Shown: one piece after another, positions 52,521 to 62,306 of the stretch
Layout: each line of letters starts with the position of its first letter
Position numbering within the stretch: position 1 is the stretch's first letter
From: CAZGOM01 sp964542875
Lineage (GTDB): Bacteria > Planctomycetota > Phycisphaerae > Phycisphaerales > Phycisphaeraceae
NCBI GenBank assembly: GCA_964542875.1
Contig: CAZIWA010000010.1
Span: 1 to 64,000, forward strand
DNA length: 64,000 nucleotides
Reading direction: 5' to 3'
Program-made: the position numbers and the translations under genes
The notes under the pieces: model-generated
Databases searched by the model: none
Told to the model about the DNA's origin: nothing
The model's input: only the letters and a program-made list of their open reading frames with translations

Positions 52521-54818
52521 TTACACGTACCCGCGAAGCAGGCGGATGGTCCAGTCCACGCCGAAGATGACGCAGAGGAGGATCAACAACGAATAGTTGT
52601 CCCACAGGCGCCAGCTAAAGCGCCTGTCGGCGCGGACTTCGTTGGCGTTATCGACCACGGGCCAGGTTTCGCTGTTGTTGACGTCGATCACCTTGCCGCC
52701 GGTGCCATCGGCGATGCGGGCGAGATTGGCCAGATTCACATCGATGCTGTTGCGCTCGCCGCGCGGTGCGTCAACGTCAATGGCGGTGACGGTGTCGGCG
52801 ATGGTCTTGCCGCCTGTGACCACTTGGGCCGTCAGACGGTATTGGCCTTCCTTGGTGGGCTCAAACTCCGCGAGATAGACGCCCTTTTCGGTCGGGTGGG
52901 CGCTAAAGCCCAGGGGAAGGCTTTGGCCGTCAGGCATGAGCACATTGGCTTCGATCACGGGCCGGTCAAGGGGCCGGGTGTTTTCGATTTTTGCCCGGAC
53001 CTGAACTTTCTGGCCTGCTTCGTACTTGGAGCGATTGGTCTGGAGTTCAACGTACACGCCGCCTGTGCTGGAGCGGGCGGGGGTCATGGCGCGCATGGCC
53101 TGCTGCCAGAAGAGCTCGTAAGGCGTCAGCCCGGAGTTGGGCCCGATGCGGGCCAGCGATTGCCAGCGCCAGAGGGTGTCGGTGCCGATGTAGAGCACGC
53201 GGCCGCGACCGACGGTCTGTTCGGCCATCACGATGGCCCAGCCGTAGGCGTTCATCAATTCGCGCTTTTCATCGTGCGCTTCGAGCAGGATGGTGGCACC
53301 GGGGCGCTTCTTGATCGCCGGGAAGATATCGCCCAATGCGGGGAGATTCTTCCAGATGCTCTTGTCGGTATTGCCTTGCGGAGTGAAGAAGAAAGGCGAG
53401 CTCAAACCTTCGGGGGTCACGTGCACGGCGATGGGACCGTCGATCGCCTGACCCGCCACCTGGGGGTTTAAGTCCACAGGGAGAAGGAGGTAGATCTGAG
53501 GAACTTTTACCACGGTGCCAATGTTGGAGTCAGCGATGACCACGAGCGACTTGCCGTCTTCGACCACGAGGCGGTAGATGGCGTTGGCGGTGCGCCGGGA
53601 CATGTTGGCGTAGTCGACGCCGGAGAGAATGATGGTATCGAAGCCTTCGAGTTCGCCCTGGCTTTCAGGGAAGCCGCCGACGCGTACGCGCCGGTCGGGC
53701 TCCGCGGCCTGGACATACGCCCCGCCGCCACGCCGGAGGAAACCGGTGAAAGCAAAGCTGGGGTCATTTTCCAGAACGCGGCGGATGTACCTGAAGTCCC
53801 AGCGCCAGGTGTCCTGAATGAGCAGCACTTCATGCTTGTCATCCATCACATTGATGCTCAGACGATATGCGGGAGCAGGCTTGACGGCGGGGTTGGCCGG
53901 GGCGTCTTTTTCACGGACGAAGAACTCATAAACCTTCAAGCCCGGCTCGGTGGGACGATGATGGAAACGAATCTGGCGTTCGTTGACGCCGGACGGGAAG
54001 GTGGCGTTCTGCACCATCACTTCTTTACCGTTTTCCATCAGCACAAGCTCAAGAGGCTTGTTGTCCATGTTCTTCTGGCGAATGGTCGCCAGGATGCGCG
54101 ATTCGGAACCCAGCAGCACGCGCCGGGGGCTTTGCACGCTGGAGACGACGATGTTAGCGGGAGCATTTTCAGACTTGGGCTGAGCCGGGCCGAGGGTGTA
54201 AATCGGCAGACCGAGATCCTGAGCCACCTTCACGCTGTCTTCGTTGCTGAGGTCTTCGCCGTCGCTGACGAGCACGGCGCGAACGGGCGGCGTGCTGGTG
54301 ATATCACGGGAGGAAACATCCTGCTGATAGAAGTCCCAGGCGCCTCGGACGCTTTCGGCATACCGGGTGGTGGTGCCGTTGGCGCTGAGGTTGGCCAACT
54401 CTTCCTTGTTGGCGGGCCGGGAAGTCTTATCAAACGAGAAGAGCATGACGTTGAACCGGCTCTCCATCTTGGAAAGCAGGCCGGAGTTGATCCCATTGCG
54501 GACATAATCCAACCGGCTCTTGTCGCTTGCCTGATCCTTGATGCCCATGCTTTCGGAGGTGTCGACCAGGACCAGGAGATCGGGCTTGAGCGCCACGTTT
54601 CTGGTGAAGCCGATGACCGGCTGCAGCAGGCAGACAAGAAACACAGCCAAGGCGAGCACGCGCAACACGAAGTGGATGGCGACCCATTTGGCCGGCACCA
54701 GCTTCTGGCGCAGATGGATGGAGCCCCAGATGAGCAGGGCCAGCCCGACAACGCCGACGCCGGCAATCGCCCACAAGGGCAGGATCGGGATGTAATTGAA
54801 TGTGAGGTCTTTAAACAT
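52521..54818 (-). CDS. Membrane VWA protein with GATase-like C-terminal part
   Basis: The 765-residue protein has two N-terminal membrane spans (about 10-33 and 44-70), a VWA domain with metal site DTSESM near residue 87, and a long exported region. The middle part (FDTIILSGVDYANMS, then VVIADSN and AIVMAEQTVGRGRVLYIG) resembles the glutamine-amidotransferase-like domains attached to VWA membrane proteins in this phylum; it shows no catalytic Cys. One more span lies at the end (YSLLILLCVIFGVDW). It is the last gene of a MoxR/DUF58/VWA block. A chaperone-like assembly role with MoxR is known for related clusters; here it is inference. Confidence 0.82.
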   Translation of the reverse strand: MFKDLTFNYIPILPLWAIAGVGVVGLALLIWGSIHLRQKLVPAKWVAIHFVLRVLALAVFLVCLLQPVIGFTRNVALKPDLLVLVDTSESMGIKDQASDKSRLDYVRNGINSGLLSKMESRFNVMLFSFDKTSRPANKEELANLSANGTTTRYAESVRGAWDFYQQDVSSRDITSTPPVRAVLVSDGEDLSNEDSVKVAQDLGLPIYTLGPAQPKSENAPANIVVSSVQSPRRVLLGSESRILATIRQKNMDNKPLELVLMENGKEVMVQNATFPSGVNERQIRFHHRPTEPGLKVYEFFVREKDAPANPAVKPAPAYRLSINVMDDKHEVLLIQDTWRWDFRYIRRVLENDPSFAFTGFLRRGGGAYVQAAEPDRRVRVGGFPESQGELEGFDTIILSGVDYANMSRRTANAIYRLVVEDGKSLVVIADSNIGTVVKVPQIYLLLPVDLNPQVAGQAIDGPIAVHVTPEGLSSPFFFTPQGNTDKSIWKNLPALGDIFPAIKKRPGATILLEAHDEKRELMNAYGWAIVMAEQTVGRGRVLYIGTDTLWRWQSLARIGPNSGLTPYELFWQQAMRAMTPARSSTGGVYVELQTNRSKYEAGQKVQVRAKIENTRPLDRPVIEANVLMPDGQSLPLGFSAHPTEKGVYLAEFEPTKEGQYRLTAQVVTGGKTIADTVTAIDVDAPRGERNSIDVNLANLARIADGTGGKVIDVNNSETWPVVDNANEVRADRRFSWRLWDNYSLLILLCVIFGVDWTIRLLRGYV

Positions 54819-54890
54819 CGTTCGACTTTTGTGGTCTGGGGTCTTAAAAGGTCTGTAAAGGTCCTGGGTTCCTGTGCAAGCGGCTCAGGG

Positions 54891-57128
54891 TCACATGCCT
54901 CGGCTCTTGTCGTGGCCGGGGCCGGCATTTTCCTTGCTGGTCACCGGTTTGCGGAAGAAGCCATGGTCGGCAATGGCGGACTGCGTAATGCCAGGGTTCA
55001 TCTTCGGGCAAAGCTTGTGCACCAGGAACATTTCCAGGAGCAGCATCAAGCATGCAGCGGCGATGAAGATCGGCCACAGAAGCATCCGGTTGTTGAGCGA
55101 AGGCACCTTGCCCTGCTCATCGGCGCGGACGATGGAAAGCTTGTCAGGCGCCCACCATGCACGAAGCTGGTCGCTCTTGTTGACTTCCAGGTTGCTGTCG
55201 CCGCGGCCTGCCTGCACCACGAAAGCGATCGGCTCTTTGTCGGTGTCGGGCATCTGGATCCGGTAAACGCCCAGTTCCGTGACCTGATCGATCAGGAGCA
55301 CCATTCGGCCGCCAAAGGGCCGGAGCTTCACGGGCACCTGAGCGCCGGTGGGGCTGATGACGGCGACCTTGCCGCCTTCTTTGTAGTCGGCCAGCGGGAT
55401 CGTGATCAGTTCCCCGATTTCAAAGGAGCGTTTGATGAGCCCGCCTGCGAGGTAGTTGATGGTTCGGTCCATCATGGGCAAGAAGCTCTTGCGACGGGGA
55501 AGGTCGGACCAGAGGTCGTTACCGGTGCTGTTGAAGAGGATCACCCGGCCTGAGCCAAATGACTTTTCAAGCATCAAGGGGCTCTTCTCCCCCACCAGCG
55601 CCAGCGGCCGGCCGGAGGTGTCGTCAGCCTTGTAGTTCAAGGAGTAGTACGTCCGGATGCCGGTGTAGGCCAGGTCGCCATAGACGGGGTCAAACAAGGG
55701 GGCCAGGATCGGGTGCGACCATTGGATGTTGGTGAGGCGCTCAAGCCCGGTGGGGCCGTAGGCGTTGACGATGACCTTGTTGCCAAGGGCCGTAGGCAGC
55801 AGGCTGTCGCTGGGCTTGAGGGGATCAAACAGCTTGGTGTTGTAGTAGGTCGGGTCGATCTTTTCGCCCAGGAAAATCGCCAGGCCGTAGCCGGCGCGAA
55901 CCTTGGCTTCAAGGGTCGTCAGCACCGCATCGGGGAGGCGGGGCACATCGACCATGAAGACCACGTCGGCCTTGAAGATGTCTTCGTTGGTCACCGCCTC
56001 GGGTGCCCGGAGGATGACTTCAGTCTTGTTGCCGGTGCCTGCGGCCAGAGCGCTAAGCGCCGTGCGCAGGTGGAAGCCTGATTGCTGGCTGGCCAGCGTA
56101 GAGCCGGTGGGCTCGATGACAAGCACTTTCACGCCCGAGCGGGTGTCGAGATTCAGCCAGTACACATCGTCTTCGGGCATGCCGTCGCCGGGTTCCAGCG
56201 AGATGGTGGCGATCTTGCCACGCAGGTCCGCGGCACGGTCCAGGGGAAGGTCGATATCGATCTCACTCACCATGCCCTGCTGGAGGTTGACCTTCTTGGT
56301 CAGTTCCGGCACCCCGGGGATGTTGCGGATGATGATGGTTGCTTCAAAAGATGCGCGGCCGGTGACGCTGGCGCGCACACGGATGGTGCGCTTGTCCTTG
56401 GTTTCGATCAGCCTCGCATCGGCCACCCAGGCGTTAAAGGGGGAGAGCGCGCCGACTTCGATCACATGCACTTCCACAGGGACGGTCATGTCCTTCTGGA
56501 AACCGGTGATCTGGGCCTGCGACCAACTGTTGATGTGATCGTCGGTGAGGTAGTAGATCTTGGCGACGCTGTCCTTGCGCGCGTCGGAGAGCATGGGCTT
56601 GATCAGGGCCAGCGCGGAGGTGAGGTCCGTGTCGGTCAAGCCCGCTTTAACGTCGCGGATGCGTGCGGTGAAGGCAGAGGGGTCTTTGGCCAGCGGGCCC
56701 ATCGCGGTGCTGGTGGTGCCGGTGAGGAGCACCGTGGTCCGGTCGCCGGGCATCATCTGCGCGATGACTTCCTCAGCGGCCTTCTTGGCGGTTTCGACGG
56801 GTTGGTCGCGACCGGCGAACTGGGCCTTCATGCTGCGGCTGACGTCGATGACGATGAAGTTATCGGAGAGCTTGTTTTCGCCGCCTGAGGAAATGATCGG
56901 CTTGGCGAGCGCGAGGATCAAAAACAGCAGCATCAGGAACCGGCACAGGAACAGGAGAATCTGGTGCCACTGGATGCGGCGGGAAAGCCGGTGCTGGCTG
57001 GCGCGAAGCCAGCGCAGGCTGCTGAAGGGAATCTCGCGAACCTTCTTGGGTTTGAAGATGTGCAGGATGATGGGCAGCGCCAAAAGCGCAAGCCCAGCCA
57101 GCGCTGCGGGGGCAAGAAAACTAATCAT
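54891..57128 (-). CDS. BatA-like membrane VWA protein
   Basis: The 745-residue product begins with the BatA N-terminal two-anchor domain: SFLAPAALAGLALLALPIIL (span 1), the segment PKKVREIPFSSLRWLR, and a second span near 57-79. The VWA metal site is DVSRSM at about 92-97. A beta-rich region with FEATIIIRNIPG and a late membrane span (about 695-718) follow. GGAGG precedes the ATG by 7 bases. It lies 108 bases after the DUF58 gene on the same strand. Such proteins are thought to act with MoxR ATPases in envelope assembly or metal/cofactor loading; the client is not known. Confidence 0.85.
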   Translation of the reverse strand: MISFLAPAALAGLALLALPIILHIFKPKKVREIPFSSLRWLRASQHRLSRRIQWHQILLFLCRFLMLLFLILALAKPIISSGGENKLSDNFIVIDVSRSMKAQFAGRDQPVETAKKAAEEVIAQMMPGDRTTVLLTGTTSTAMGPLAKDPSAFTARIRDVKAGLTDTDLTSALALIKPMLSDARKDSVAKIYYLTDDHINSWSQAQITGFQKDMTVPVEVHVIEVGALSPFNAWVADARLIETKDKRTIRVRASVTGRASFEATIIIRNIPGVPELTKKVNLQQGMVSEIDIDLPLDRAADLRGKIATISLEPGDGMPEDDVYWLNLDTRSGVKVLVIEPTGSTLASQQSGFHLRTALSALAAGTGNKTEVILRAPEAVTNEDIFKADVVFMVDVPRLPDAVLTTLEAKVRAGYGLAIFLGEKIDPTYYNTKLFDPLKPSDSLLPTALGNKVIVNAYGPTGLERLTNIQWSHPILAPLFDPVYGDLAYTGIRTYYSLNYKADDTSGRPLALVGEKSPLMLEKSFGSGRVILFNSTGNDLWSDLPRRKSFLPMMDRTINYLAGGLIKRSFEIGELITIPLADYKEGGKVAVISPTGAQVPVKLRPFGGRMVLLIDQVTELGVYRIQMPDTDKEPIAFVVQAGRGDSNLEVNKSDQLRAWWAPDKLSIVRADEQGKVPSLNNRMLLWPIFIAAACLMLLLEMFLVHKLCPKMNPGITQSAIADHGFFRKPVTSKENAGPGHDKSRGM

Positions 57129-57236
57129 GGACGGCCCTCCGGATGAGGGCCACGGGTGAGCGCGCCACGCTGCTTATGCAGACGAGTGCATGGCACGCTG
57201 GTGGACTTGATCATTGAAAAACCAAACGCTTGCATC

Positions 57237-58256
57237 TCATCTCCGTGTGCCGATACGGCGCTGCAAATAGGCGGCCAGCGCCTGATCGTAAGGGGTCCGT
57301 GTATTGATCGGGTGATAGTCGATCCGGGCCATCGAAAGCTTCTTGCGATAGAACTCTTCGATTTCCACCATCTTGGCTTTATACGCATCGCGGATGGAGA
57401 CGGGGTCAACTTCGATCTCCTCCCCGGTTTCCAGATCGCGAAACAGCGTGGAGCCCTGGAACGTGAATTCCAGTTCCGCGGCATCATGAACATGGAACAC
57501 GATCACATCATGCCCGTGGCCAGAAAGCATCTTGAGTGCCTTGACGGTCTGTTCCGGGTCGTCGATGAGGTCGGAAACCACGATGACCATGCCCCGGCGC
57601 TTCAAGTTGTTGATGATCGCCCGGAGGCTGGTGGGCAGGTCCGTCTGGCCGGTGGGCGGATTCTTGATCATCACCTGCATCATCTGGCGCAGGTGCGTGT
57701 TTCGGCTCTTGGGCGGCAGCATCACGCCGGGCTTGGAGCCAAACAAGGTGAGGCCCACGGCGTCCTGCTGCTTGATCATCATGTAGGACATGCACATGGA
57801 GAGGAAGCAGCCGTAATCCCACTTGGTGATCTTGCCGGTGCCAAACCCCATGGATGCGGAGTTGTCCAAAAGCACATAGCACCGGAGGTTGGTTTCTTCC
57901 TCATAGCGCTTGATGTAGTAATGATCCGTCCGGGCGTAGAGAGCCCAGTCCAGGTACTTCAGGTCGTCGCCGGGGACGTATTCCCGATGGTCGGCGAATT
58001 CGACGGAAAACCCGTGAAACGGGCTTTTGTGCAGACCGTTGATGAAGCCTTCAACCACCAGCTTGGCCACAAATGGATTGAGCCCGAAGCGAGCGATCGC
58101 TTCCGGGTCCAGATACCGCTGGGGGTCGTTGGCGGTCATCGGCTCGGCCAGATCGGCCGCAGGCCCGCCGGAGCCGAACTTGGCCCGGATCTTCTCAATC
58201 AGCCGGCCGAGCTGATCGATCAGGCCCTGCTTGGATGACGTGGGAGTTTGGGTCAT
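57237..58256 (-). CDS. DUF58 domain protein
   Basis: The 339-residue protein is a cytosolic DUF58 member with a VWA-like core: FADHREYVPGDDLKYLDWAL, RYEEETNLRCYVLLDNSASM (metal site DNSAS) and VIVVSDLIDD. These are regularly encoded with MoxR ATPases, which they probably engage. The ATG at 58256 (MTQTPTS) is used; an earlier in-frame start is possible but has a hydrophobic stub unlike the family. The C-terminal part (RKKLSMARIDYHPINTRTPY) is usual. It is downstream of moxR in one transcription unit. Confidence 0.9.
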   Translation of the reverse strand: MTQTPTSSKQGLIDQLGRLIEKIRAKFGSGGPAADLAEPMTANDPQRYLDPEAIARFGLNPFVAKLVVEGFINGLHKSPFHGFSVEFADHREYVPGDDLKYLDWALYARTDHYYIKRYEEETNLRCYVLLDNSASMGFGTGKITKWDYGCFLSMCMSYMMIKQQDAVGLTLFGSKPGVMLPPKSRNTHLRQMMQVMIKNPPTGQTDLPTSLRAIINNLKRRGMVIVVSDLIDDPEQTVKALKMLSGHGHDVIVFHVHDAAELEFTFQGSTLFRDLETGEEIEVDPVSIRDAYKAKMVEIEEFYRKKLSMARIDYHPINTRTPYDQALAAYLQRRIGTRR

Positions 58257-58271
58257 GTGAAGGTACAAGAC

Positions 58272-58380
58272 AAAAGGGACAAGGGACAAGTAAAAACAAG
58301 AAAGTGCGAAGGCTCAGGTCAAAGGTTTTAAGGCTGAAGTTCTAAATTATTGAACTTGTTCCTTTAACCTTGTCCCTTTT
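58272..58380. repeat. 13-bp inverted repeat in the moxR-DUF58 gap
   Basis: AAAAGGGACAAGG (58272-58284) and CCTTGTCCCTTTT (58368-58380) are perfect inverted copies flanking 83 bases. GGGACAAG/CTTGTTCC nearby adds a partial second pair. It lies between moxR and the DUF58 gene and could form a long hairpin in their transcript. Confidence 0.45.
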
Positions 58381-58391
58381 ACCTTTCTTCC

Positions 58392-59390
58392 TTACTTGGC
58401 GCGTTCGGGCACGTCCTTCACCAGCCGGTCGATGATCATGTCCGTGCTGACGCCTTCGGCTTCGGCCATGAAGCTGGCCGCGATGCGGTGGCGCAGAACG
58501 GGCTTGGCCAGGTGCCGGATATCGTCGCAGGAAACGTTCGCGCGGCCATGGATGGCGGCGAAAGTCTTGGCGGAAAGAATCAGCGCCTGGCTGGCGCGGG
58601 GACCGGCGCCCCAACCCACTTGTTCCTTCACGAATGCCGGCACACCGTCTTCCATCGGGCGCGTGGCGCGCACAAGGTCGACCGCGTAGGACATCACATG
58701 GGGAGAAACGGGGATGGAGCGAACCAGCTTCTGAATCTTCATCAGGTTGTCGCGATCGCAGACCGCATTGACTTCCTGGGTTTCGTTGCCGGTCGTCTTC
58801 ATGACGATCTGCTCTTCATCCTGCAGCTTGGGATATTTGATGAAGCTGTTGAGCAGGAAGCGGTCCTTCTGCGCTTCGGGCAGCGGGTAGGTACCTTCCT
58901 GGTCAATGGGGTTCTGCGTGGCAAGCACGAAGAACGGAGGCTGAAGCTTGTAGGTTTTGCCGCCTGAGGTGACTTCCTTTTCCTGCATGGCCTGGAGCAG
59001 CGCGGCCTGGGTTTTAGGAGGTGTACGGTTGATTTCGTCAGCCAGGATGATGTTGGCGAAAATCGGACCGGGGACGAACACCGTGATGCGCTTGCCGGTG
59101 GTGTGGTCCTCTTCGATCACGTTCGTGCCGACGATGTCCGAAGGCATCAGGTCAGGGGTGAACTGGATACGCTTGAAGTTCAGCGAGAGGATCTGCGCCA
59201 GGGTGTTGATCATGAGCGTCTTGGCCAGGCCAGGCACGCCTTCCAGCAAGTTATGCCCGCCTGCAAAGACCGTGATCAGCAGTTCCTCGATCACGTCCTG
59301 CTGGCCGACGACGACCTTGCTGAACTCTTCCATCATCTTTTCGCGGTAGGCGTTCAAGACTTCCAGTGACTTTTCAATCTCTTTGCTCAT
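58392..59390 (-). CDS. MoxR family AAA ATPase
   Basis: The 332-residue protein has the MoxR-type AAA fold: Walker A EGVPGLAKT (about 56-64), Walker B ILADEINRTPPKTQAALLQA (about 115-134), sensor 1 FFVLATQNP and the arginine finger segment AQKDRFLL. The C-terminal lid (PRASQALILSAK) is present. MoxR proteins act with VWA/DUF58 partners as chaperones for assembly of complexes. It heads a block with the DUF58 and two VWA genes. Upstream to 59675 lies a 285-base region with hairpins and no gene. Confidence 0.93.
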   Translation of the reverse strand: MSKEIEKSLEVLNAYREKMMEEFSKVVVGQQDVIEELLITVFAGGHNLLEGVPGLAKTLMINTLAQILSLNFKRIQFTPDLMPSDIVGTNVIEEDHTTGKRITVFVPGPIFANIILADEINRTPPKTQAALLQAMQEKEVTSGGKTYKLQPPFFVLATQNPIDQEGTYPLPEAQKDRFLLNSFIKYPKLQDEEQIVMKTTGNETQEVNAVCDRDNLMKIQKLVRSIPVSPHVMSYAVDLVRATRPMEDGVPAFVKEQVGWGAGPRASQALILSAKTFAAIHGRANVSCDDIRHLAKPVLRHRIAASFMAEAEGVSTDMIIDRLVKDVPERAK

Positions 59391-59675
59391 GTTCTAGCCT
59401 GTCGTCCTCTGTGGTTTCTTTAGTAAAAAAGGCACCTGGTTGTGTATCCCCGGCACCCGGGGACTTCTGTTTGACGTTCAAGACCGCAGAAAGTTTACTG
59501 AATTAGCGGGACTGAATTTAATAGCCGTCGAGCGGCCGGTATTTCTCAACGGATGAAATGGAAGGTTACCTCAAAATCGGTTCAGAAGGTGGGCTCGCAA
59601 GCCCGATTTAAGCCGATTTTTTGATTTTTTCACGCATGTAACCATTTGTAACCGCTTTCCGGGGTGTTTGCTTGC
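59391..59675. other. moxR upstream region with an orphan plus-strand hairpin
   Basis: CCCCGG/CCGGGG (59448-59462) is a short hairpin in the likely moxR 5' region. At 59573-59620 a nested stem, with outer AAAATCGG/CCGATTTT and inner GGGCT/AGCCC, is followed on the plus strand by TTGATTTTTTC, which looks like a terminator, but no plus-strand gene precedes it. A plausible plus-strand promoter is TTTACT, 17 bases, TTTAAT (59493-59521). This could be a small RNA of about 100 bases. Confidence 0.35.
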
Positions 59676-61295
59676 TTAATTGGTCATCGCGTAGGTCACC
59701 ACATTGGTCAATACGCGCATGGCGTCATTGTTTTCAAGCCCCCTGGCGTATCCGTTGGACTCCTTATTCACCCCACTCATGAGGTCATAGGGGGAGTAGA
59801 TGACCGCCAGGCGACCATCGACATACAGTCCATAAAACATGGGCAATTCAAGATTTGGCTCCATGGTTCGGGCGTATGGGGTGTATTCCACACGCTGCAC
59901 TTTGTTCCATCCTCCTGCAAACATCGGAGCGCTGGGGCTGATGGGAACAAAGGCGGCATCACCTGCACCAGGAGCGGCGGGCAGGACCTGAGCCATCTCG
60001 CGTTTAAATGCGGTATCAAACGGTTTTAGCCCCGCAGCGGATGTGACGACCAGGGTGCCGCCTTTAAGCAAATAATCCCGGAGGCCCGAGCGTTCGGCCT
60101 CCGAAAGCTGAAAGTTATAGTGCCCGGTCATGAACACAGTGGGGTATTGCCCCAGGGTTGGGCTGTCAAAAGTCACGGTTGCGGGGGCGTAATCCACATG
60201 GACGCTGGGACGTCCGCTGCGGTCGGCGGTGTTTTCGAAGATCCCCTGCATGACGGAGTTTTGAATCGCGGGGTTCACATCCCAGCTTCCGCTGTACTTC
60301 ACCTGAGCGAACTTAAGCGTATCGCCCGGGCTGGTTTTGCCGTTGTACACCGGGAACTCCTGCGCCAGAAACTTTCCGTAATTGGTTGCGCCCATGGCGT
60401 AGGCCATGATGTTCACGGCCATGCGCTGGGCTGATTCGCCCACCAGATGCCGGCCGCCACGTTCATATTCCCCAGGAGCGACGCCAGCCAACGCGCTGCC
60501 AAGGCCGTCGGGGACAAGAATCACCGCGGCGCGGGTGCCGATGTCCATGGAATAGACTTCCGGCTGCGTGGAGCGCGTCTGCCCCCCTGCCATGGTGATC
60601 ATGCTGCTGAGCCGATATTTGGCGTTAAACAGCGGGTGATCCAGCGACAGCCTCACAAATGGTTTGTCCTTGAAAACCCGGGCCATCTCACGCTTGACCG
60701 CGGCGTTGAACTCAGCGCGCCCACGCGCTGCGTTAAACAACACAGTGCCGCCTGCCAGCACATAGGAGCGCATGTTCTCCACTTCGCGGTCGGTGAGCAC
60801 AAAGTCGTAATCTCCCGTCATGAACAGCACCGGCATGGCGACAGGGTCAAAGCCTTCGGCCCTGCTGAGCGCTGCGGTGTCGTAGTTGTACTTGATCCCA
60901 TTTTCCAGGCGGATGGTGGTCTGATCGGTAAGACCTTGCCCATCGCGTTTGAAGCTTTCCCACGGCTCAAACTCCCACATGGCACCTTTGGCATCCTTCC
61001 AATACGCCTTCTCACCATAGACAAGTTTGGTGATCAGCGTGATGTTGTTGGGCGGCGGCGGAACACTCTGCTTGGTCTTTTGCTGGGATGGGCCAGCATC
61101 GGGAAGAATGCCGGTATCCTCAGCGGAATTCGTGGTGCGCTCGGGCGCCTTCGCCGAGTCTACCGGCTTGGCATCTACAGGCGGAAACACAACAGCCCGG
61201 CCGGCATGCGCCTGCCCTGTTGCCATCGCAACCACCACCAATGCTCCCGCTAATGAAATGCCTCGCACAATCGTGCTTTTAAAATGCCTGTTCAT
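59676..61295 (-). CDS. Secreted protein with two DUF4159 domains
   Basis: The 539-residue product has a Sec signal peptide (residues 1-31, ending AHA). A linker with APERTTNSAEDTGILP follows, then two copies of the DUF4159 domain: PVLFMTGDYDFVLTDREVEN with GTRAAVILVP in the first, and VFMTGHYNFQLSEAERS with the second half in the other. The fold is GATase-like, with no nucleophile. The ATG at 61295 is chosen as the signal peptide follows it directly. It is highly similar to the protein at 62307-63983 and lies behind two related genes, so a tandem duplication is likely. A role in envelope assembly with the adjacent MoxR/VWA genes is inferred from context. Confidence 0.85.
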   Translation of the reverse strand: MNRHFKSTIVRGISLAGALVVVAMATGQAHAGRAVVFPPVDAKPVDSAKAPERTTNSAEDTGILPDAGPSQQKTKQSVPPPPNNITLITKLVYGEKAYWKDAKGAMWEFEPWESFKRDGQGLTDQTTIRLENGIKYNYDTAALSRAEGFDPVAMPVLFMTGDYDFVLTDREVENMRSYVLAGGTVLFNAARGRAEFNAAVKREMARVFKDKPFVRLSLDHPLFNAKYRLSSMITMAGGQTRSTQPEVYSMDIGTRAAVILVPDGLGSALAGVAPGEYERGGRHLVGESAQRMAVNIMAYAMGATNYGKFLAQEFPVYNGKTSPGDTLKFAQVKYSGSWDVNPAIQNSVMQGIFENTADRSGRPSVHVDYAPATVTFDSPTLGQYPTVFMTGHYNFQLSEAERSGLRDYLLKGGTLVVTSAAGLKPFDTAFKREMAQVLPAAPGAGDAAFVPISPSAPMFAGGWNKVQRVEYTPYARTMEPNLELPMFYGLYVDGRLAVIYSPYDLMSGVNKESNGYARGLENNDAMRVLTNVVTYAMTN

Positions 61296-61433
61296 CAGTT
61301 CGCCTTTCCCGGTAAAGGTTTTCACACACAACAACAATGACACTCAGATCACGGGTTGGACGCGGCAACCCGTTCACCGGTTCTCAGGGATGCTCAATTG
61401 AATTAAACAAGATCTCGCCGGAACCCGCAGCGG

Positions 61434-62237
61434 TTATTCCTGCGTCTTGCATTTTTCAATCACCGGCCTGATGATGGCATTGGTAAGGTCTGCGTTGTTC
61501 AAAGCGTAAGCCGCGATGTTAATCGCGATCCGATAGCCCGTTTCCCCCAGGTAATATGTTCCTTGGGCGTCGTAGGCTTCACGCGCCAGGCCGGTGAGCG
61601 CCGGGCCAAGACCATAAGGCACCAGCACCACCGCGGCGCGATCTTTGATCTGGATCATCTCAAGATCAAAAGCCCCATTATGGGTTTTGCCATTTTCAAG
61701 AACCGTACCGGACGCGAGCCTGTATCGGGTTGCATAGATTGAGTGATCTTCGGGCACTTTCTGGAACTGTGAATCCTTGAGCGTGCTCTGCATTTCCCTG
61801 CGCGCGGCAGCAGTAAACGACGTGCCACCATGGGTGCTGTTGAGTACGATCATCCCCCCTTCCTCGACGTATTTCGCAAGCTTCCGGCGCTGCTCATCGG
61901 TGAGCTTGAAGTCGCCGTCACCGGTCAGGTAGAGCATGGGAACCCGATTGGCGATAAAAGCTTGGGCATCATCGAACGTACGTTCTTCCGTGATGTAGAT
62001 CACGCCATCATCAAGACGCGCGGTGGCTTCTTTTTCCCAAGCCTTCATGTCCCCGGGGAAATCCGACCGGGCTCCTTGGGGCAGCTCCTGATAATTGAGC
62101 TTCGCACCCATGAGGATTCGATTTACCGGAGGAGGCGCAGCCGATATGTTCCCAATGGCGTGGCTGATCAAAACCAAGGCCAGCATGACCGTGGCCGTGA
62201 AGCCAAACCAACCGTGCTTTTGAAACGGCGCAGGCAT
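61434..62237 (-). CDS. Secreted protein with one DUF4159 domain
   Basis: The 267-residue product is a short relative of its two neighbours. It has a signal peptide or anchor near residues 11-34 (WFGFTATVMLALVLISHAIG) and one DUF4159 domain with VPMLYLTGDGDFKLTDEQRR, YVEEGGMIVLNSTHGG and RAAVVLVPYGLGPALTG. The ATG at 62237 is used over an upstream GTG; GGGGG precedes it by 7 bases. It sits between two double-domain paralogues, all on one strand. Partial loss of the second domain or an ancestral single-domain form would explain its length. Confidence 0.82.
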   Translation of the reverse strand: MPAPFQKHGWFGFTATVMLALVLISHAIGNISAAPPPVNRILMGAKLNYQELPQGARSDFPGDMKAWEKEATARLDDGVIYITEERTFDDAQAFIANRVPMLYLTGDGDFKLTDEQRRKLAKYVEEGGMIVLNSTHGGTSFTAAARREMQSTLKDSQFQKVPEDHSIYATRYRLASGTVLENGKTHNGAFDLEMIQIKDRAAVVLVPYGLGPALTGLAREAYDAQGTYYLGETGYRIAINIAAYALNNADLTNAIIRPVIEKCKTQE

Positions 62238-62306
62238 GACAACCCCCGTGTGCACACAGCATCACATTTCCAATGCCTCTGAGTAACAGTAACACGCGTG
62301 GACCGA

